From Bacillota bacterium (GTDB lineage: Bacteria > Bacillota > Clostridia > Lachnospirales > Lachnospiraceae), in assembly GCA_023457255.1 (NCBI GenBank), contig JAEWMB010000037.1, positions 1 through 64,000 of the forward strand: 64,000 bases of DNA. Reading direction: 5' to 3'. Below, one piece after another: positions 1-8,179 of the stretch. The notes below the pieces were generated by a model, which did not search any database, was not told the DNA's origin, and saw only the letters and a list, made by a program, of their open reading frames with translations. A program made the position numbers and the translations under genes. Within the stretch, counting starts at the first letter, position 1, and every line of letters starts with the position of its first letter.

Positions 1-61
1 ATAAAAGAAAAACTGGGATGGATGAGCCCTATTGAATACAGGCTCAGCCTCTTGGCTGCAT

Positions 62-97
62 AAAAGAAAAAGGCGAAGTGGAAAAATCCACCTCGCC
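62..97 (-). terminator. Intrinsic terminator of the pyrophosphatase operon
   Basis: On the minus strand a 10-bp stem with one mismatch (arms 97-88 and 81-72, 6-nt loop) is followed by a T-rich tail. It lies about 70 bases after the stop codon of the pyrophosphatase gene and would end the rnr-smpB-pyrophosphatase transcript. Bases 1-61 hold a second small dyad (arms 22-28 and 40-46) but no gene. Confidence 0.7.
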
Positions 98-165
98 ATA
101 AAGTCTAACTTTTAGGGGTCACATCAATTGGTTTGCTCTTTTATTTTATATCCATACGAATTGAA

Positions 166-1812
166 TTATTCCTGCATAGCTGCAACAATTGCAGGTATCA
201 ACTGCTTCTTTCTTGATACTACGCCATCTAATTTAAAGCCATTGGCTGCTTCTTTTACATGAAAGGCATTCTCAATCACTTCTTTTGCCATGGTTCCAAC
301 ACAGAGCAATTCTGTTGATTCACGGATAATATTGGTTAACATAAAAAATATCATATCAACTCCATGCTCTTCTCTTGCTTTCTCCAGATATGGATACAAA
401 CGATCTTTGATTTCTGAAAGCTCTAATGCATTTAAAGAGTTAATTTGACCTACTCCAAAGGTGGTATCTCCTACAGAAAAATCTTTATAATCCTGATAAA
501 AAATTTCGTCTGCTGATTTCGTCTTTAAATTACTTCCTGCTTCAAAAATCTCTCCGGCAAATTCCGTTACATCAACTCCCGCAATCTTAGCAAGATGTTC
601 TGCTGCCTCTATATCTGATTTTGTACAGGTTGGAGAACGATACATTAAAGTATCTGATATAATAGCTGCACAAAGAATTCCGGCAATCGGCGGTGATATC
701 TCAATACGGTTTTCACTGTACATCTGATATACAATCGTTGCGGTACAGCCAAGCGGCTGATTTCGGAAAAATACCGGTTTCATTGTCTCAATGGTGCCAA
801 GACGATGATGATCTATAATTTCCAGGATTTCTGCATCTTCAATTCCATCTACCGCTTGGTCCTTCTCATTATGATCCACCATAATCACTTGTTTCCGTTC
901 CATATTCAACAAGTTACGTCTGGAAATCATACCTCGGTAAATCCCTTTATGATCAAGAATAGGAAAATCACGATTTCTTTGCTTTGCCATTACTGTCTTG
1001 ATCTCATCCACAAACGCATCCGTACGAAAAGTTATTAAGTTATCGCGAATCATAAACTGACTAATCGGCATACTCTGGTTCATTAGCCTTGCTACCGTAT
1101 ACGTATCATGCGGAGTACTGATTATGGTACAGCCTCTTTCCTTCGCTAACTTCATAATAGTCATAGAAACTTTGGCACCCTCACATACTACGATGCAGCC
1201 GGCTTTCATCTCAATAGCACATAGCTGAGATTCATAACGATTTCCCAGAATAACTAAATCATGTTCTTCGATATAGTCTTCCATTAAATCTGGGTTCGCA
1301 GCAGCAATGAGTACCTTTCCTTCTTCAAAGATTGCTTGCTCATCTCCCACCAAAAGAGTTCCTTCCAGTGTTTCTAAGATATTAATATAAGGTGTCTTTG
1401 CTTGTGCAAGAATTCGATTATCATATACCTCCATATAGGAGGTGGTGATATCACCAATCGTAATAATGCCCTCTAATTTTCCTTTCTCCGTAATCGGAAG
1501 AGTTACAACATTATTCTTTCTCATTAAGTTCCATGCCTTTTTTAAAGACAAGGTACTATTCACCCCTTCTGTTTCTCTAATCTCGATATCTCGTACTTGT
1601 GTTCTGACATCGGTGATATACTCCGGAAGAGTTATTTTAAATCGCTCCAGGATATATTGCGTTTCAGAATTAATCTGTCCTGCACGTTTCGGAACATAAT
1701 CTCCGCCTGTTAACTTACATTTTAATGCTGCGTAAGCGATTGCGGAACAGATGGAATCGGTATCCGGGTTCTTATGGCCAATTACTATTACTTGCTTCGC
1801 ATTTGTTGTCAT
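166..1812 (-). CDS. ppaC: Manganese-dependent inorganic pyrophosphatase with CBS and DRTGG domains
   Basis: Family II (DHH) cytoplasmic inorganic pyrophosphatase, hydrolysing PPi to two phosphates; 548 aa. The DHH motif I HKNPDTDS is at residues 13-20, VDHNE at 312-316, the DHH triad at 334-336 and the C-terminal SRKKQ phosphate-binding motif at 533-537. Between motif I and the second half sit a CBS motif (about 75-130), a DRTGG-like region (about 145-245) and a second CBS motif (about 250-305), the layout of the regulated class, which is about 240 residues longer than plain PpaC. In that class adenine nucleotides act through the CBS domains. The ATG follows AGGAGGAGAGGT directly. It is 13 bases downstream of smpB and probably cotranscribed. 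Confidence 0.92.
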   Translation of the reverse strand: MTTNAKQVIVIGHKNPDTDSICSAIAYAALKCKLTGGDYVPKRAGQINSETQYILERFKITLPEYITDVRTQVRDIEIRETEGVNSTLSLKKAWNLMRKNNVVTLPITEKGKLEGIITIGDITTSYMEVYDNRILAQAKTPYINILETLEGTLLVGDEQAIFEEGKVLIAAANPDLMEDYIEEHDLVILGNRYESQLCAIEMKAGCIVVCEGAKVSMTIMKLAKERGCTIISTPHDTYTVARLMNQSMPISQFMIRDNLITFRTDAFVDEIKTVMAKQRNRDFPILDHKGIYRGMISRRNLLNMERKQVIMVDHNEKDQAVDGIEDAEILEIIDHHRLGTIETMKPVFFRNQPLGCTATIVYQMYSENRIEISPPIAGILCAAIISDTLMYRSPTCTKSDIEAAEHLAKIAGVDVTEFAGEIFEAGSNLKTKSADEIFYQDYKDFSVGDTTFGVGQINSLNALELSEIKDRLYPYLEKAREEHGVDMIFFMLTNIIRESTELLCVGTMAKEVIENAFHVKEAANGFKLDGVVSRKKQLIPAIVAAMQE

Positions 1813-1825
1813 ACCTCTCCTCCTG

Positions 1826-2290
1826 CTAGAGATTCTTTACCTTAAAGTCCTTCTCTGCTTCCCTTTTCTGATCTTTCTTTGCGATATCCTGTCGCTTATC
1901 GTAAAGTTTCTTACCTCTAGCAACTCCGATTTCCATCTTTACCAGACTATTCTTAAGATAAATCATCAGCGGCACCAAGGTATATCCTTTCTGCTGTATC
2001 TGACCAACAATCTTATTGATCTGGAATTTATGAAGCAAAAGCTTTTTCACACGCAATGGATCTTTATTGAATATATTTCCCTTTTCATATGGGCTTATAT
2101 GCATGTTATAAATATAAACCTCTCCATTTTCAATACGGATAAAGGATTCTTTAATACTGCACTTTCCCATACGCAGAGATTTTACCTCGGTACCATGCAA
2201 TACCACACCTGCTTCATACGTATCCTCTATGAAATAGTCGAATCTGGCTTTTTTGTTATTTGCAATTAACTTTGTACCTTCTTTTGCCAT
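1826..2290 (-). CDS. smpB: SsrA-binding protein SmpB
   Basis: 154-aa SmpB, partner of tmRNA in trans-translation, which rescues stalled ribosomes and tags the nascent protein. The sequence is full length: a beta-barrel core containing GTEVKSLR and the basic tail (RGKKLYDKRQDIAKKDQ) that enters the decoding centre. It lies between rnr, 69 bases upstream, and the pyrophosphatase, 13 bases downstream; RNase R degrades tagged messages and the rnr-smpB pair is typical of Firmicutes. I found no ssrA gene in the window. The ribosome-binding stretch GGCAGAAATGGGGGATAAG resembles the recurrent leader module seen at four other genes here. Confidence 0.95.
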   Translation of the reverse strand: MAKEGTKLIANNKKARFDYFIEDTYEAGVVLHGTEVKSLRMGKCSIKESFIRIENGEVYIYNMHISPYEKGNIFNKDPLRVKKLLLHKFQINKIVGQIQQKGYTLVPLMIYLKNSLVKMEIGVARGKKLYDKRQDIAKKDQKREAEKDFKVKNL

Positions 2291-2318
2291 GTCTTATCCC
2301 CCATTTCTGCCATAGGCC

Positions 2319-2345
2319 GTGGGAAAGAACTAAGTTCTTTCCCAC
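2319..2345 (-). other. Perfect hairpin between rnr and smpB
   Basis: A 12-bp perfect inverted repeat (arms 2319-2330 and 2334-2345, 3-nt loop) fills most of the rnr-smpB gap. No T-tract follows on the minus strand, so it is more likely an RNA-processing or stability element than a terminator. Confidence 0.5.
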
Positions 2346-2359
2346 TTCTTTATTTCTTT

Positions 2360-4510
2360 TCATTCTTCGATGCGATTTGCTCTGCCTGCAATAGAAAAGT
2401 TAATCGTACGCATCAATTTGTCGGTGTCCTCAACCCGAATAATGACAGCCTCACCTAATTTAAAGGTTCTCTTGGTATGTTCCCCGGTTAACTGATAATG
2501 CTCTTCATCGTAAATATAATAATCATCATGCATGTCTGCAAGCCGTACCATTCCCTCAACCGTATTCGGAAGTTCTACATACATGCCCCAAGAGGTCACT
2601 CCTGAAATTACTCCTTCAAAGGTTTGCCCAATAAACTGGCTCATATACTCGACTTTTTTTAGTTTCTCTACTTCTCTTTCGGACTCATCCGCTCTGCGCT
2701 CTGTTAAGCTGGATTGTCTCGCTACTTCATTTAAAATATTCTCATAATGATTAATACGCTTTTCCTTTAAGCCTCCACGCAGATTTTCTTTTATAATCCG
2801 ATGGATTTGAAGGTCCGGATACCGCCTGATTGGTGAGGTAAAATGGCAATAGTATTTGGTAGATAACCCAAAATGTCCGTCACAAGTAGTGGTGTACTTT
2901 GCTTGCTTCATACTGCGAAGTGTCAATCTGCTAATCAATGCTTCTTCCGGCTTACCTTCTATTTTTCCTAATAATTTTTGTAATTCCTTTGGATGAATTT
3001 CTTCCTGCCCGATTCGCATGGTATAACCAAAGTTATTGATAAAGATACTAAGCTTTTGTATCTTCTCTAAGTCCGGATACTCATGGGTACGATATACAAA
3101 CGGCAGTTCCTGCCAGAAGAAATCCTGTGCAACCGTTTCATTGGCAATTAACATGAAATCCTCAATAATCTTTGTTGCCTTATTTCTTTCATATGGTTTA
3201 ATCTCTGTCGGTCTGCCATCAGAATCTAGGGTAATTTTGCTTTCCGGAAAATCAAAGTCGATTGAACCGCGTTTTTTTCGCTTTTCACGAAGTATCTTTG
3301 CCAACTCTAACATTAATTCAAACATTGGAACAAGCTCTTTATACTCTTGCCTCTCTGCTTCATCACGGTCCTCCAGGATTTTTTTCACAGAAGTATAGGT
3401 CATCCTTCTGTCAACGTTAATCACTGTTTCCGCAATACGATGACCAATTACATTGCCTTTATCATCAATCTCCATAATACAGGATAATGCAAGACGATCA
3501 CTGCCTGCATTTAAGGAACAAATTCCATTCGATAATTTATGCGGAAGCATCGGTATTACTCTGTCCACCAAATATACACTGGTTCCTCTCTTTAACGCTT
3601 CCTTATCCAGCCAGGAACCTTCGGTAACATAATTACTAACGTCTGCAATATGAACACCTAATTGATAGATGTCACCTTGCTTTGAAATCGTGATTGCATC
3701 ATCTAAATCCTTGGCATCTTCTCCGTCTATCGTCACTGTTTGCAGGTTTCTAAGATCTACTCTGCCACCAATTTCCGTACTGTTAACTTCTTCTCCGATA
3801 CGTTCTACCTGCTTCATTACTTCATCAGGAAATTCGGTGGGCAAGCCATTTTCTAAGATTACTGATACAACGTCTACACCGGGATCATTGATATGACCGA
3901 TAATCTTTATAATCTTGCCTTCCGGATTCTTGGTTTCACTGCCGTAATCCGTTAGATGAACTAATACTTTATGACCGTTTACCGCACCCTTTGTATGTTC
4001 CTTAGGGATGAAAATATCGCTGTTAAACTTCGTATTGTCCGGGATAACAAAGCCAAAGTTCTTGCTTTTTTGAAAGGTTCCTACTAACTCGGTCACATTC
4101 CGCTCAAGGATATTGATGACCGCACCCTCTCTCCGCTTACCGCTTTGTTCTTCAAAAATAGCAATTTGCACACGGTCTTTATTCAAAGCACCTTTGGTTT
4201 CACTCTCCGGAATAAAGATATCTTCTCCGTCTTCCTCACCCTCGACTTTTACGAATCCAAACCCTCTTGTTGTACCGGAGAAGATACCTGTTTTAATATT
4301 TCCATTCGTTTCTTTATACCTGCCGTTCCCATCCAGCATAAGCTTCCCATCTGATATAAGGGAATCCAGTACTATTTTTAAGTCATCTCTCTCATCCTTT
4401 GGAACTTGAAGTAAACTTGCAAGTTCACGAAATTTCATAGGACGATATGCCTTGTCTGTTATGACTCCAAACAATAAATCCTTTTTATTCTTCAATATTT
4501 CTTTTTCCAT
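2360..4510 (-). CDS. rnr: Ribonuclease R
   Basis: 716-aa 3'-to-5' exoribonuclease of the RNB family that degrades structured RNA and assists trans-translation. Order of domains: N-terminal winged helix (about 15-65), two cold-shock OB folds (about 70-205), RNB catalytic domain with the metal-binding IDGEDAKDLDD at 261-271 and the family signature FTSPIRRYPDL, and a C-terminal S1 domain (about 625-705). Length is normal. The Lys-rich tail of the E. coli enzyme is absent, as usual in Firmicutes. The secG terminator and a separate promoter lie upstream, so rnr probably starts its own transcript with smpB and the pyrophosphatase. Confidence 0.95.
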   Translation of the reverse strand: MEKEILKNKKDLLFGVITDKAYRPMKFRELASLLQVPKDERDDLKIVLDSLISDGKLMLDGNGRYKETNGNIKTGIFSGTTRGFGFVKVEGEEDGEDIFIPESETKGALNKDRVQIAIFEEQSGKRREGAVINILERNVTELVGTFQKSKNFGFVIPDNTKFNSDIFIPKEHTKGAVNGHKVLVHLTDYGSETKNPEGKIIKIIGHINDPGVDVVSVILENGLPTEFPDEVMKQVERIGEEVNSTEIGGRVDLRNLQTVTIDGEDAKDLDDAITISKQGDIYQLGVHIADVSNYVTEGSWLDKEALKRGTSVYLVDRVIPMLPHKLSNGICSLNAGSDRLALSCIMEIDDKGNVIGHRIAETVINVDRRMTYTSVKKILEDRDEAERQEYKELVPMFELMLELAKILREKRKKRGSIDFDFPESKITLDSDGRPTEIKPYERNKATKIIEDFMLIANETVAQDFFWQELPFVYRTHEYPDLEKIQKLSIFINNFGYTMRIGQEEIHPKELQKLLGKIEGKPEEALISRLTLRSMKQAKYTTTCDGHFGLSTKYYCHFTSPIRRYPDLQIHRIIKENLRGGLKEKRINHYENILNEVARQSSLTERRADESEREVEKLKKVEYMSQFIGQTFEGVISGVTSWGMYVELPNTVEGMVRLADMHDDYYIYDEEHYQLTGEHTKRTFKLGEAVIIRVEDTDKLMRTINFSIAGRANRIEE

Positions 4511-4691
4511 TTAAACTCCAATCTGTATACGATATTATAATGAACGTCATTGTCGTATCGGAATCTTTTCCTTCTGCGTTTCTTTTATTATTCGTTTTAT
4601 GCAGCTTAATTATAATCAAAAATCAGCAAAAACATAATTCTTTCGAGTATTAATACCCTTTTCCAAATTTGTTACTTTTTGGACTGTTCCT

Positions 4692-4720
4692 ATTATAACA
4701 TGTCATCTGCCATTTGTCTT
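4692..4720 (-). promoter_or_regulatory. Candidate promoter for rnr
   Basis: Minus strand: extended -10 TGTTATAAT (TATAAT at 4697-4692) and a weak -35 AAGACA (4720-4715) spaced 17. It lies about 180 bases upstream of the rnr start. The rest of the 4511-4760 gap is AT-rich with no gene visible. Confidence 0.5.
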
Positions 4721-4760
4721 ATAGCAAAAGTAAAAATCAGAAAAAACCAGAAAGATAATC

Positions 4761-4840
4761 TCAAAAAAAGCGAGAATAAATGGAACTCCTCCTTGAAGCT
4801 TATTCGCTTCTTTTTGGAATTATCCACCTATTCTCGCTTT
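4761..4840 (-). terminator. Large structured terminator after secG
   Basis: On the minus strand a perfect 12-bp stem (arms 4840-4829 and 4778-4767) encloses about 50 nt that contain an inner hairpin, GAAGC-loop-GCTTC, and the sequence AAGGAGGAG, and is followed by seven T. It should end the gpmI-secG transcript. The enclosed branch is much larger than a usual terminator loop. Confidence 0.7.
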
Positions 4841-4867
4841 CCATTTCACTTATGTGTAATCAATCTC

Positions 4868-5122
4868 TTATAAGCCCCAATTCATATTTAGAACTACAGA
4901 AATAGCGATGAAAAGAACACCTAAAAGCTTTGTAACCTTAACAAGTGCGCCCTCCATGGAACGACCTTTGTTCTTTCCCCAATAAGTATCTGCAACGCCG
5001 TTGATCGAACCGGAAAGTCCTGCAGACTTGCCCTCCTGCATTAATACAACAACTATTAATCCTAAACAGATGAGAACGTATACAACTGTAACTATCGCTC
5101 TTAATATTTCCATCAATAACAC
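4868..5122 (-). CDS. secG: Preprotein translocase subunit SecG
   Basis: 84-aa membrane protein with two predicted transmembrane helices (about 5-25 and 60-80) separated by the conserved loop MQEGKSAGLSGSI. SecG joins SecYE and helps SecA-driven protein export. Length and topology are typical of Firmicutes. It follows gpmI by 70 bases on the same strand and ends before a strong structured terminator, so the two are probably cotranscribed. Gene order gpmI-secG-rnr-smpB is a familiar arrangement. Confidence 0.93.
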   Translation of the reverse strand: MLLMEILRAIVTVVYVLICLGLIVVVLMQEGKSAGLSGSINGVADTYWGKNKGRSMEGALVKVTKLLGVLFIAISVVLNMNWGL

Positions 5123-5192
5123 CTCCTAAAAGTCACACTGCATATTTTACCACAAAGGCGGTAATAAGACAAGTAGTAACTGATTTTGGAAT

Positions 5193-6737
5193 TTATTTTT
5201 TGACTAATAAAGATTTTCCAGTCATCTCTTTTGGCTGTTCCATATCCATCATTTCAATTAAGGTCGGAATGATATCTGCCAAACAACCACCTTCTCTTAG
5301 CGTATAGGATTCCTTGTAATTTACTAAAATAAATGGAACCGGATTTGTAGTATGAGCGGTAAATGGCTCTCCATTTGTGTAATCTACTAACTGTTCCGCA
5401 TTTCCATGATCCGCACAAACAAACATCTGGCCATCCACAGAAAGAAGTGCTTCATATGCCTTACCAACGCAAGCATCGACTGCTTCTACCGCTTTGATTG
5501 CAGCATCGGAAATTCCGGTATGACCGACCATATCCGGGTTGGCAAAATTAACAATTATCACATCATATTTCTGTGAGGTAATTGCGCTCACTAACTTATC
5601 TGCTACGGCATATGCACTCATCTCCGGCTGAAGATCATAGGTTGCAACTTTTGGAGAACTTACTAAAATACGGTCTTCTCCCTCATTTGGAGCTTCCACA
5701 CCTCCGTTAAAGAAGAAGGTAACATGAGCATACTTCTCTGTCTCAGCGATTCTGGCCTGGGTTTTTCCATGTGCTGCTAAGTATTCACCAAAGGTATTCG
5801 TAATCGATACCTTTTCAAATGCAACACTCTTGTTAGGAATTGTTACATCATATTCTGAGAAACAAACATAAGTAAGAGGTAATCTTCCGCTCTTACGAAT
5901 AAAACCGTCAAATTCATCGGTGCAGAACGCTCTGGTAATTTCTCTGGCACGGTCAGGGCGGAAGTTAAAGAAAATAACGGAATCCTCTGCTTTAATTGGA
6001 GCAATTGCCTTATCCTCTTTCACTACTACGGTCGGTACGACGAACTCGTCATTCACACCTTCTGCATAAGAAGCCGCTACTGCCTCCACTGCATTCGCTG
6101 CTTTGATACCTTCCCCATCTACTAAAGCAGCATATGCTTTTTCTACACGGTCCCAGCGGTTATCACGATCCATTACGTAATAACGTCCCATAACAGAAGC
6201 AATACGACCTACGCCGAGTTCTGTCATCTTAGCTTCTAAATCTTCCATAAAGCCCTTACCGGAGGTTGGAGCAGTATCTCTGCCATCTAAAAACGCATGT
6301 ACAAAAACGTTCTCTAATCCATGTCTCTTTGCAAGTTCTAATAGTCCATAAAGATGTGTAATATGGCTGTGAACACCACCATCGGATAATAAACCGAATA
6401 AATGAAGTGCTGAATTCTTCTTTTTACAGTGCTCCACTGCTCTTAACAATTCTTTGTTTTCAAAAAAGTCACCATCTTGAATTTCTTTTGTGATACGGGT
6501 TAACTCCTGATATACAATCCTTCCGGCACCCATATTAAGATGTCCGACTTCAGAATTTCCCATTTGTCCCTCCGGAAGACCCACTGCCATTCCGGAAGCA
6601 TTTCCTTTGACAAATGGATAGTCTTTCATTAATTTATCAAGAACAGGCTTCTTAGCTAATGCAACCGCATTGCCTTCCGTCTTCTCATTTAATCCAAATC
6701 CATCCAGTATCATTAGTACGGTCGGTTTTTTGCTCAT
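5193..6737 (-). CDS. gpmI: 2,3-bisphosphoglycerate-independent phosphoglycerate mutase
   Basis: 514-aa cytoplasmic glycolytic enzyme interconverting 3- and 2-phosphoglycerate using two manganese ions. The N-terminal metal motif LDGFG and the phosphorylated serine in GNSEVGH (Ser62) are present, as are the substrate-binding HAFLDGRDT and the C-terminal metal ligands in CADHGNAEQ and HTTNPVPF. I chose the ATG reading MSKKPTVLM because AAAGGAG lies 8 bases before it; a TTG 13 codons upstream is open but lacks a ribosome-binding site. An extended -10 promoter is 125 bases upstream. Confidence 0.95.
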   Translation of the reverse strand: MSKKPTVLMILDGFGLNEKTEGNAVALAKKPVLDKLMKDYPFVKGNASGMAVGLPEGQMGNSEVGHLNMGAGRIVYQELTRITKEIQDGDFFENKELLRAVEHCKKKNSALHLFGLLSDGGVHSHITHLYGLLELAKRHGLENVFVHAFLDGRDTAPTSGKGFMEDLEAKMTELGVGRIASVMGRYYVMDRDNRWDRVEKAYAALVDGEGIKAANAVEAVAASYAEGVNDEFVVPTVVVKEDKAIAPIKAEDSVIFFNFRPDRAREITRAFCTDEFDGFIRKSGRLPLTYVCFSEYDVTIPNKSVAFEKVSITNTFGEYLAAHGKTQARIAETEKYAHVTFFFNGGVEAPNEGEDRILVSSPKVATYDLQPEMSAYAVADKLVSAITSQKYDVIIVNFANPDMVGHTGISDAAIKAVEAVDACVGKAYEALLSVDGQMFVCADHGNAEQLVDYTNGEPFTAHTTNPVPFILVNYKESYTLREGGCLADIIPTLIEMMDMEQPKEMTGKSLLVKK

Positions 6738-6861
6738 ATATTTATTCTCCTTTTGTTCAATATATACCTGTGCCAAACTTCAATCGCTCAAATATTCTAT
6801 GTAGAACTGCTCTGTTATTGTTAAAAAATTAGCAAAGTCCAGCACTACTTCATTCTTTTCT

Positions 6862-6889
6862 ATCATAACATGAATTATTCATTAGTCAA
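6862..6889 (-). promoter_or_regulatory. Promoter of gpmI-secG
   Basis: Minus strand TTGACT (6889-6884), 16-bp spacer, extended -10 TGTTATGAT (hexamer 6867-6862). The spacer itself holds the palindrome ATGAATAATTCAT, which could be an operator. The remaining 6890-7099 gap holds the EamA hairpin and otherwise nothing I recognise. Confidence 0.65.
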
Positions 6890-7038
6890 GAGAATTTCTG
6901 CTTCCGCCTATCGTTCTATCAATCTATAAAAGCTGTTATGGCAGGTTAGATATGCCTTAAGATTTTTCCTTAATTTCTAATCGCCAGCCATCTTATCTTT
7001 CACTCTACTTTTGTCAATCATAATACATTAATTAATAT

Positions 7039-7064
7039 GGAAGGGTACTATTTCATACCCTTCC
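7039..7064 (-). terminator. Hairpin after the EamA transporter gene
   Basis: Perfect 9-bp stem (7039-7047 with 7056-7064, 8-nt loop), about 35 bases past the stop codon. The tail on the minus strand is AT-rich but not a T run, so termination is plausible rather than certain. Confidence 0.45.
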
Positions 7065-7099
7065 GTAATCAAGACTTACTTAACTAAATTTATTCCCAT

Positions 7100-7966
7100 T
7101 TATTTAATCAGTAATAAAAATGTTCCCAGTACAATAGAAACCAAGCCAATCAAGGCTTTCTTACTCAGTTTTTCTTTAAAAACAAAATAGGAAAATACAA
7201 TCGTGACTACAATGCTTAATTTGTCTATCGGTACAACCACGCTAGCCGGACCAGTCTGTAATGCTCGGTAATAACATAACCACGAACCACCTGTCGCAAG
7301 ACCTGATAAAATTAAAAACAACCAGCTTTTTCGGTTTATACTCTTTATCGTATTTTGCTTCTTAGTTGCAAACACTATAATCCAAGCCATAATCAAAACA
7401 ACGATAGTACGAATTGCAGTACCAAGATTAGAGTCAATTTGTTCCATACCAATTTTGCCAAGGATGGAGGTTAAACTAGCAAAGATTGCAGAACCAAATG
7501 CATAAATAAGCCATGTATACTTTTCACTACTCTCTTTTCTTTTACCCTGCTTCTTTTCAATCATCAGATAGGTACCTAGAGCGATAAAAATAATAGCAAA
7601 AGCTTTGACCACGGTAATACTCTCATGAAGAAACAGAAAAGCAAAACAAATCGTTAATACCGTACTAGACTTATCAATCGGTGTGACTTTATTAATATCT
7701 CCAATCTGCAGCGCCTTAAAATAGCAAAGCCATGAAGCACCTGTTGATAATCCGGATAATATTAAAAATATCCAGGTCTTAACAGCGATACTTCCAATAC
7801 CCGTTTGACTATTCACCAGGAAGACCATAATCCATGAGAAAATGAGAACCACAATTGTTCTTAACGCTGTTGCAACATTCGAATCCGTATTTTTAATTCC
7901 ACATTTCGCTAAAATAGCTGTCAGCCCTGCAAATAACGCAGATAAAAAAGCAAATAATATCCACAT
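7100..7966 (-). CDS. EamA/DMT-family membrane transporter
   Basis: 288-aa integral membrane protein with ten hydrophobic segments formed by two EamA repeats. The repeats are obvious from the duplicated phrases: FAGLTAILAKCGIKNTDSN versus FASLTSILGKIGMEQIDSN, and LILSGLSTGASWLCYFKAL versus LILSGLATGGSWLCYYRAL. Drug/metabolite transporters of this class export small metabolites; substrate unknown. The start MWILFAF is preceded by AAAGGAAG at good spacing; a TTG ten codons upstream is less likely. It is transcribed alone, after the MetRS-like gene, with a 213-base gap. Confidence 0.85.
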   Translation of the reverse strand: MWILFAFLSALFAGLTAILAKCGIKNTDSNVATALRTIVVLIFSWIMVFLVNSQTGIGSIAVKTWIFLILSGLSTGASWLCYFKALQIGDINKVTPIDKSSTVLTICFAFLFLHESITVVKAFAIIFIALGTYLMIEKKQGKRKESSEKYTWLIYAFGSAIFASLTSILGKIGMEQIDSNLGTAIRTIVVLIMAWIIVFATKKQNTIKSINRKSWLFLILSGLATGGSWLCYYRALQTGPASVVVPIDKLSIVVTIVFSYFVFKEKLSKKALIGLVSIVLGTFLLLIK

Positions 7967-8179
7967 ATCCCACTTCCTTTCCACCATTCGTTTCAATAAA
8001 CCAAGCGTATTGATTTTCTTTCAGTATCCTATGAAATAACTAATCTGTTCATGTCATTACAAGTTTAATACAACAGATAAAAAAATCAAGTATTTCAATT
8101 CGAATATGTGTGGATACAATTCCATTTACTTAGCTTGCAGGGTGGGGCGTATCTCTTGGAGAGTTTAAAAATTATATAG